Of a DNA stretch of 5,908 nucleotides, positions 5,619 to 5,908 are shown in pieces. The translations under genes were made by a program, and so were the position numbers. The notes beneath the pieces were generated by a model. The model was not told the origin of the DNA and searched no databases. It saw only the letters and a list, made by a program, of their open reading frames with translations. Every line of letters starts with the position of its first letter. The stretch's first letter is position 1. This DNA is from Hyphomicrobiales bacterium (GTDB lineage Bacteria; Pseudomonadota; Alphaproteobacteria; Rhizobiales; Beijerinckiaceae), in NCBI GenBank assembly GCA_028290085.1, contig JAQGKN010000073.1:1-5908 (forward strand), written 5' to 3'.

Positions 5619-5908
5619 ATGCACATATCGGTTGTTACTTTTCGTCGCCGTCTTGCGGCGCTCGCCTCGCTGGCCTGCGTTCTTGCCTTCGTCACGACGG
5701 CGCCTGCGGAAGAAGCACGCGGCAGCTACATTGACCTGCCCCAGGGGAAATTGTGGGTCATCGACACGGGAGGGGCTGGCGAGCCAATCCTGCTCCTACA
5801 TCCCCGCACGGGCCATTCTGCCATTTGGGAAAACCAGATCTCGTCTTTCGCCGCCGCAGGGTTTCGCGTCATCGCCCCCGACAAGCCCGGCGCGGGTAGG
5901 AGCCCGCT
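5619..5908 (+). CDS. Exported alpha/beta hydrolase, 3' partial
   Basis: The frame is open to the window end; 96 residues are visible. The N-terminus is a signal peptide: n-region with RRR at 9-11, hydrophobic segment LAALASLACVLAFV (12-25), likely cleavage after TAPA (27-30). The mature start has the alpha/beta hydrolase pattern: strand 'YIDLPQGKLWVIDTGGAGEPILLLH' (37-61), oxyanion-hole region HPRTGHSAIW (61-70), and FAAAGFRVIAPDKPGAGRS (77-95), matching the usual 'G(Y/F)RVIAPDxxGxGRS'. The nucleophile elbow and His lie beyond the window. The start at 5619 is preferred because GGGGGA lies 7 nt upstream; an ATG at 5613 and a GTG at 5601 are in frame but poorly spaced. The gene follows the binding-protein gene by 63 bp. 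Export suggests it acts on an ester, lactone or similar compound in the periplasm. The substrate is unknown. Confidence 0.87.
   Translation, partial: MHISVVTFRRRLAALASLACVLAFVTTAPAEEARGSYIDLPQGKLWVIDTGGAGEPILLLHPRTGHSAIWENQISSFAAAGFRVIAPDKPGAGRSP

Overview
The window looks like a catabolic and transport neighbourhood from an alphaproteobacterium, probably of the Hyphomicrobiales (Bradyrhizobium or a relative). That placement is inferred from moderately high GC, good Shine-Dalgarno sites and the presence of Bug/TctC-type solute-binding proteins of the 'PGGGYD ... PKDGT' type. No taxonomic marker is present. No RNA gene, CRISPR array, insertion sequence or phage gene is visible.

Layout. Positions 2-922 (+) hold the 3' part of a TctC-family periplasmic binding protein whose signal peptide lies before the window. 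It is followed after 41 bp by a complete FAD-dependent aromatic-ring monooxygenase (964-2547, +) with its own Shine-Dalgarno. A convergent two-gene unit on the minus strand comes next: an Asp/Glu/hydantoin racemase-family protein (3465-4238) and, 49 bp downstream, a maleate isomerase/arylmalonate decarboxylase-like protein (2675-3415). A GC-rich hairpin sits between the convergent ends. Beyond the divergent intergenic region (about 4239-4481), a second TctC-family binding protein runs on the plus strand (to 5555), followed by the start of an exported alpha/beta hydrolase (5619 to the window end).

How the genes may work together. The pattern is binding protein + oxygenase, a racemase/decarboxylase-like pair, then binding protein + hydrolase. 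This suggests capture of small carboxylated or aromatic compounds in the periplasm and their breakdown in the cytoplasm. No TctA/TctB membrane genes lie in the window, so the binding proteins either use permeases encoded elsewhere or act otherwise. The substrate cannot be read from the sequence.

Most notable points. (1) Both racemase-superfamily proteins appear to lack both catalytic cysteines of their families. (2) The second binding protein has a poor start. A well-placed Shine-Dalgarno and ATG lie out of frame just inside it, and adding one T in a T4 run would give a textbook signal peptide, so an N-terminal frameshift is plausible. (3) A strong Shine-Dalgarno precedes a 9-codon leader ORF upstream of the racemase. 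(4) A 29-codon ORF overlaps the stop of the decarboxylase-like gene by ATGA. (5) Two perfect dyads lie in the divergent intergenic region.
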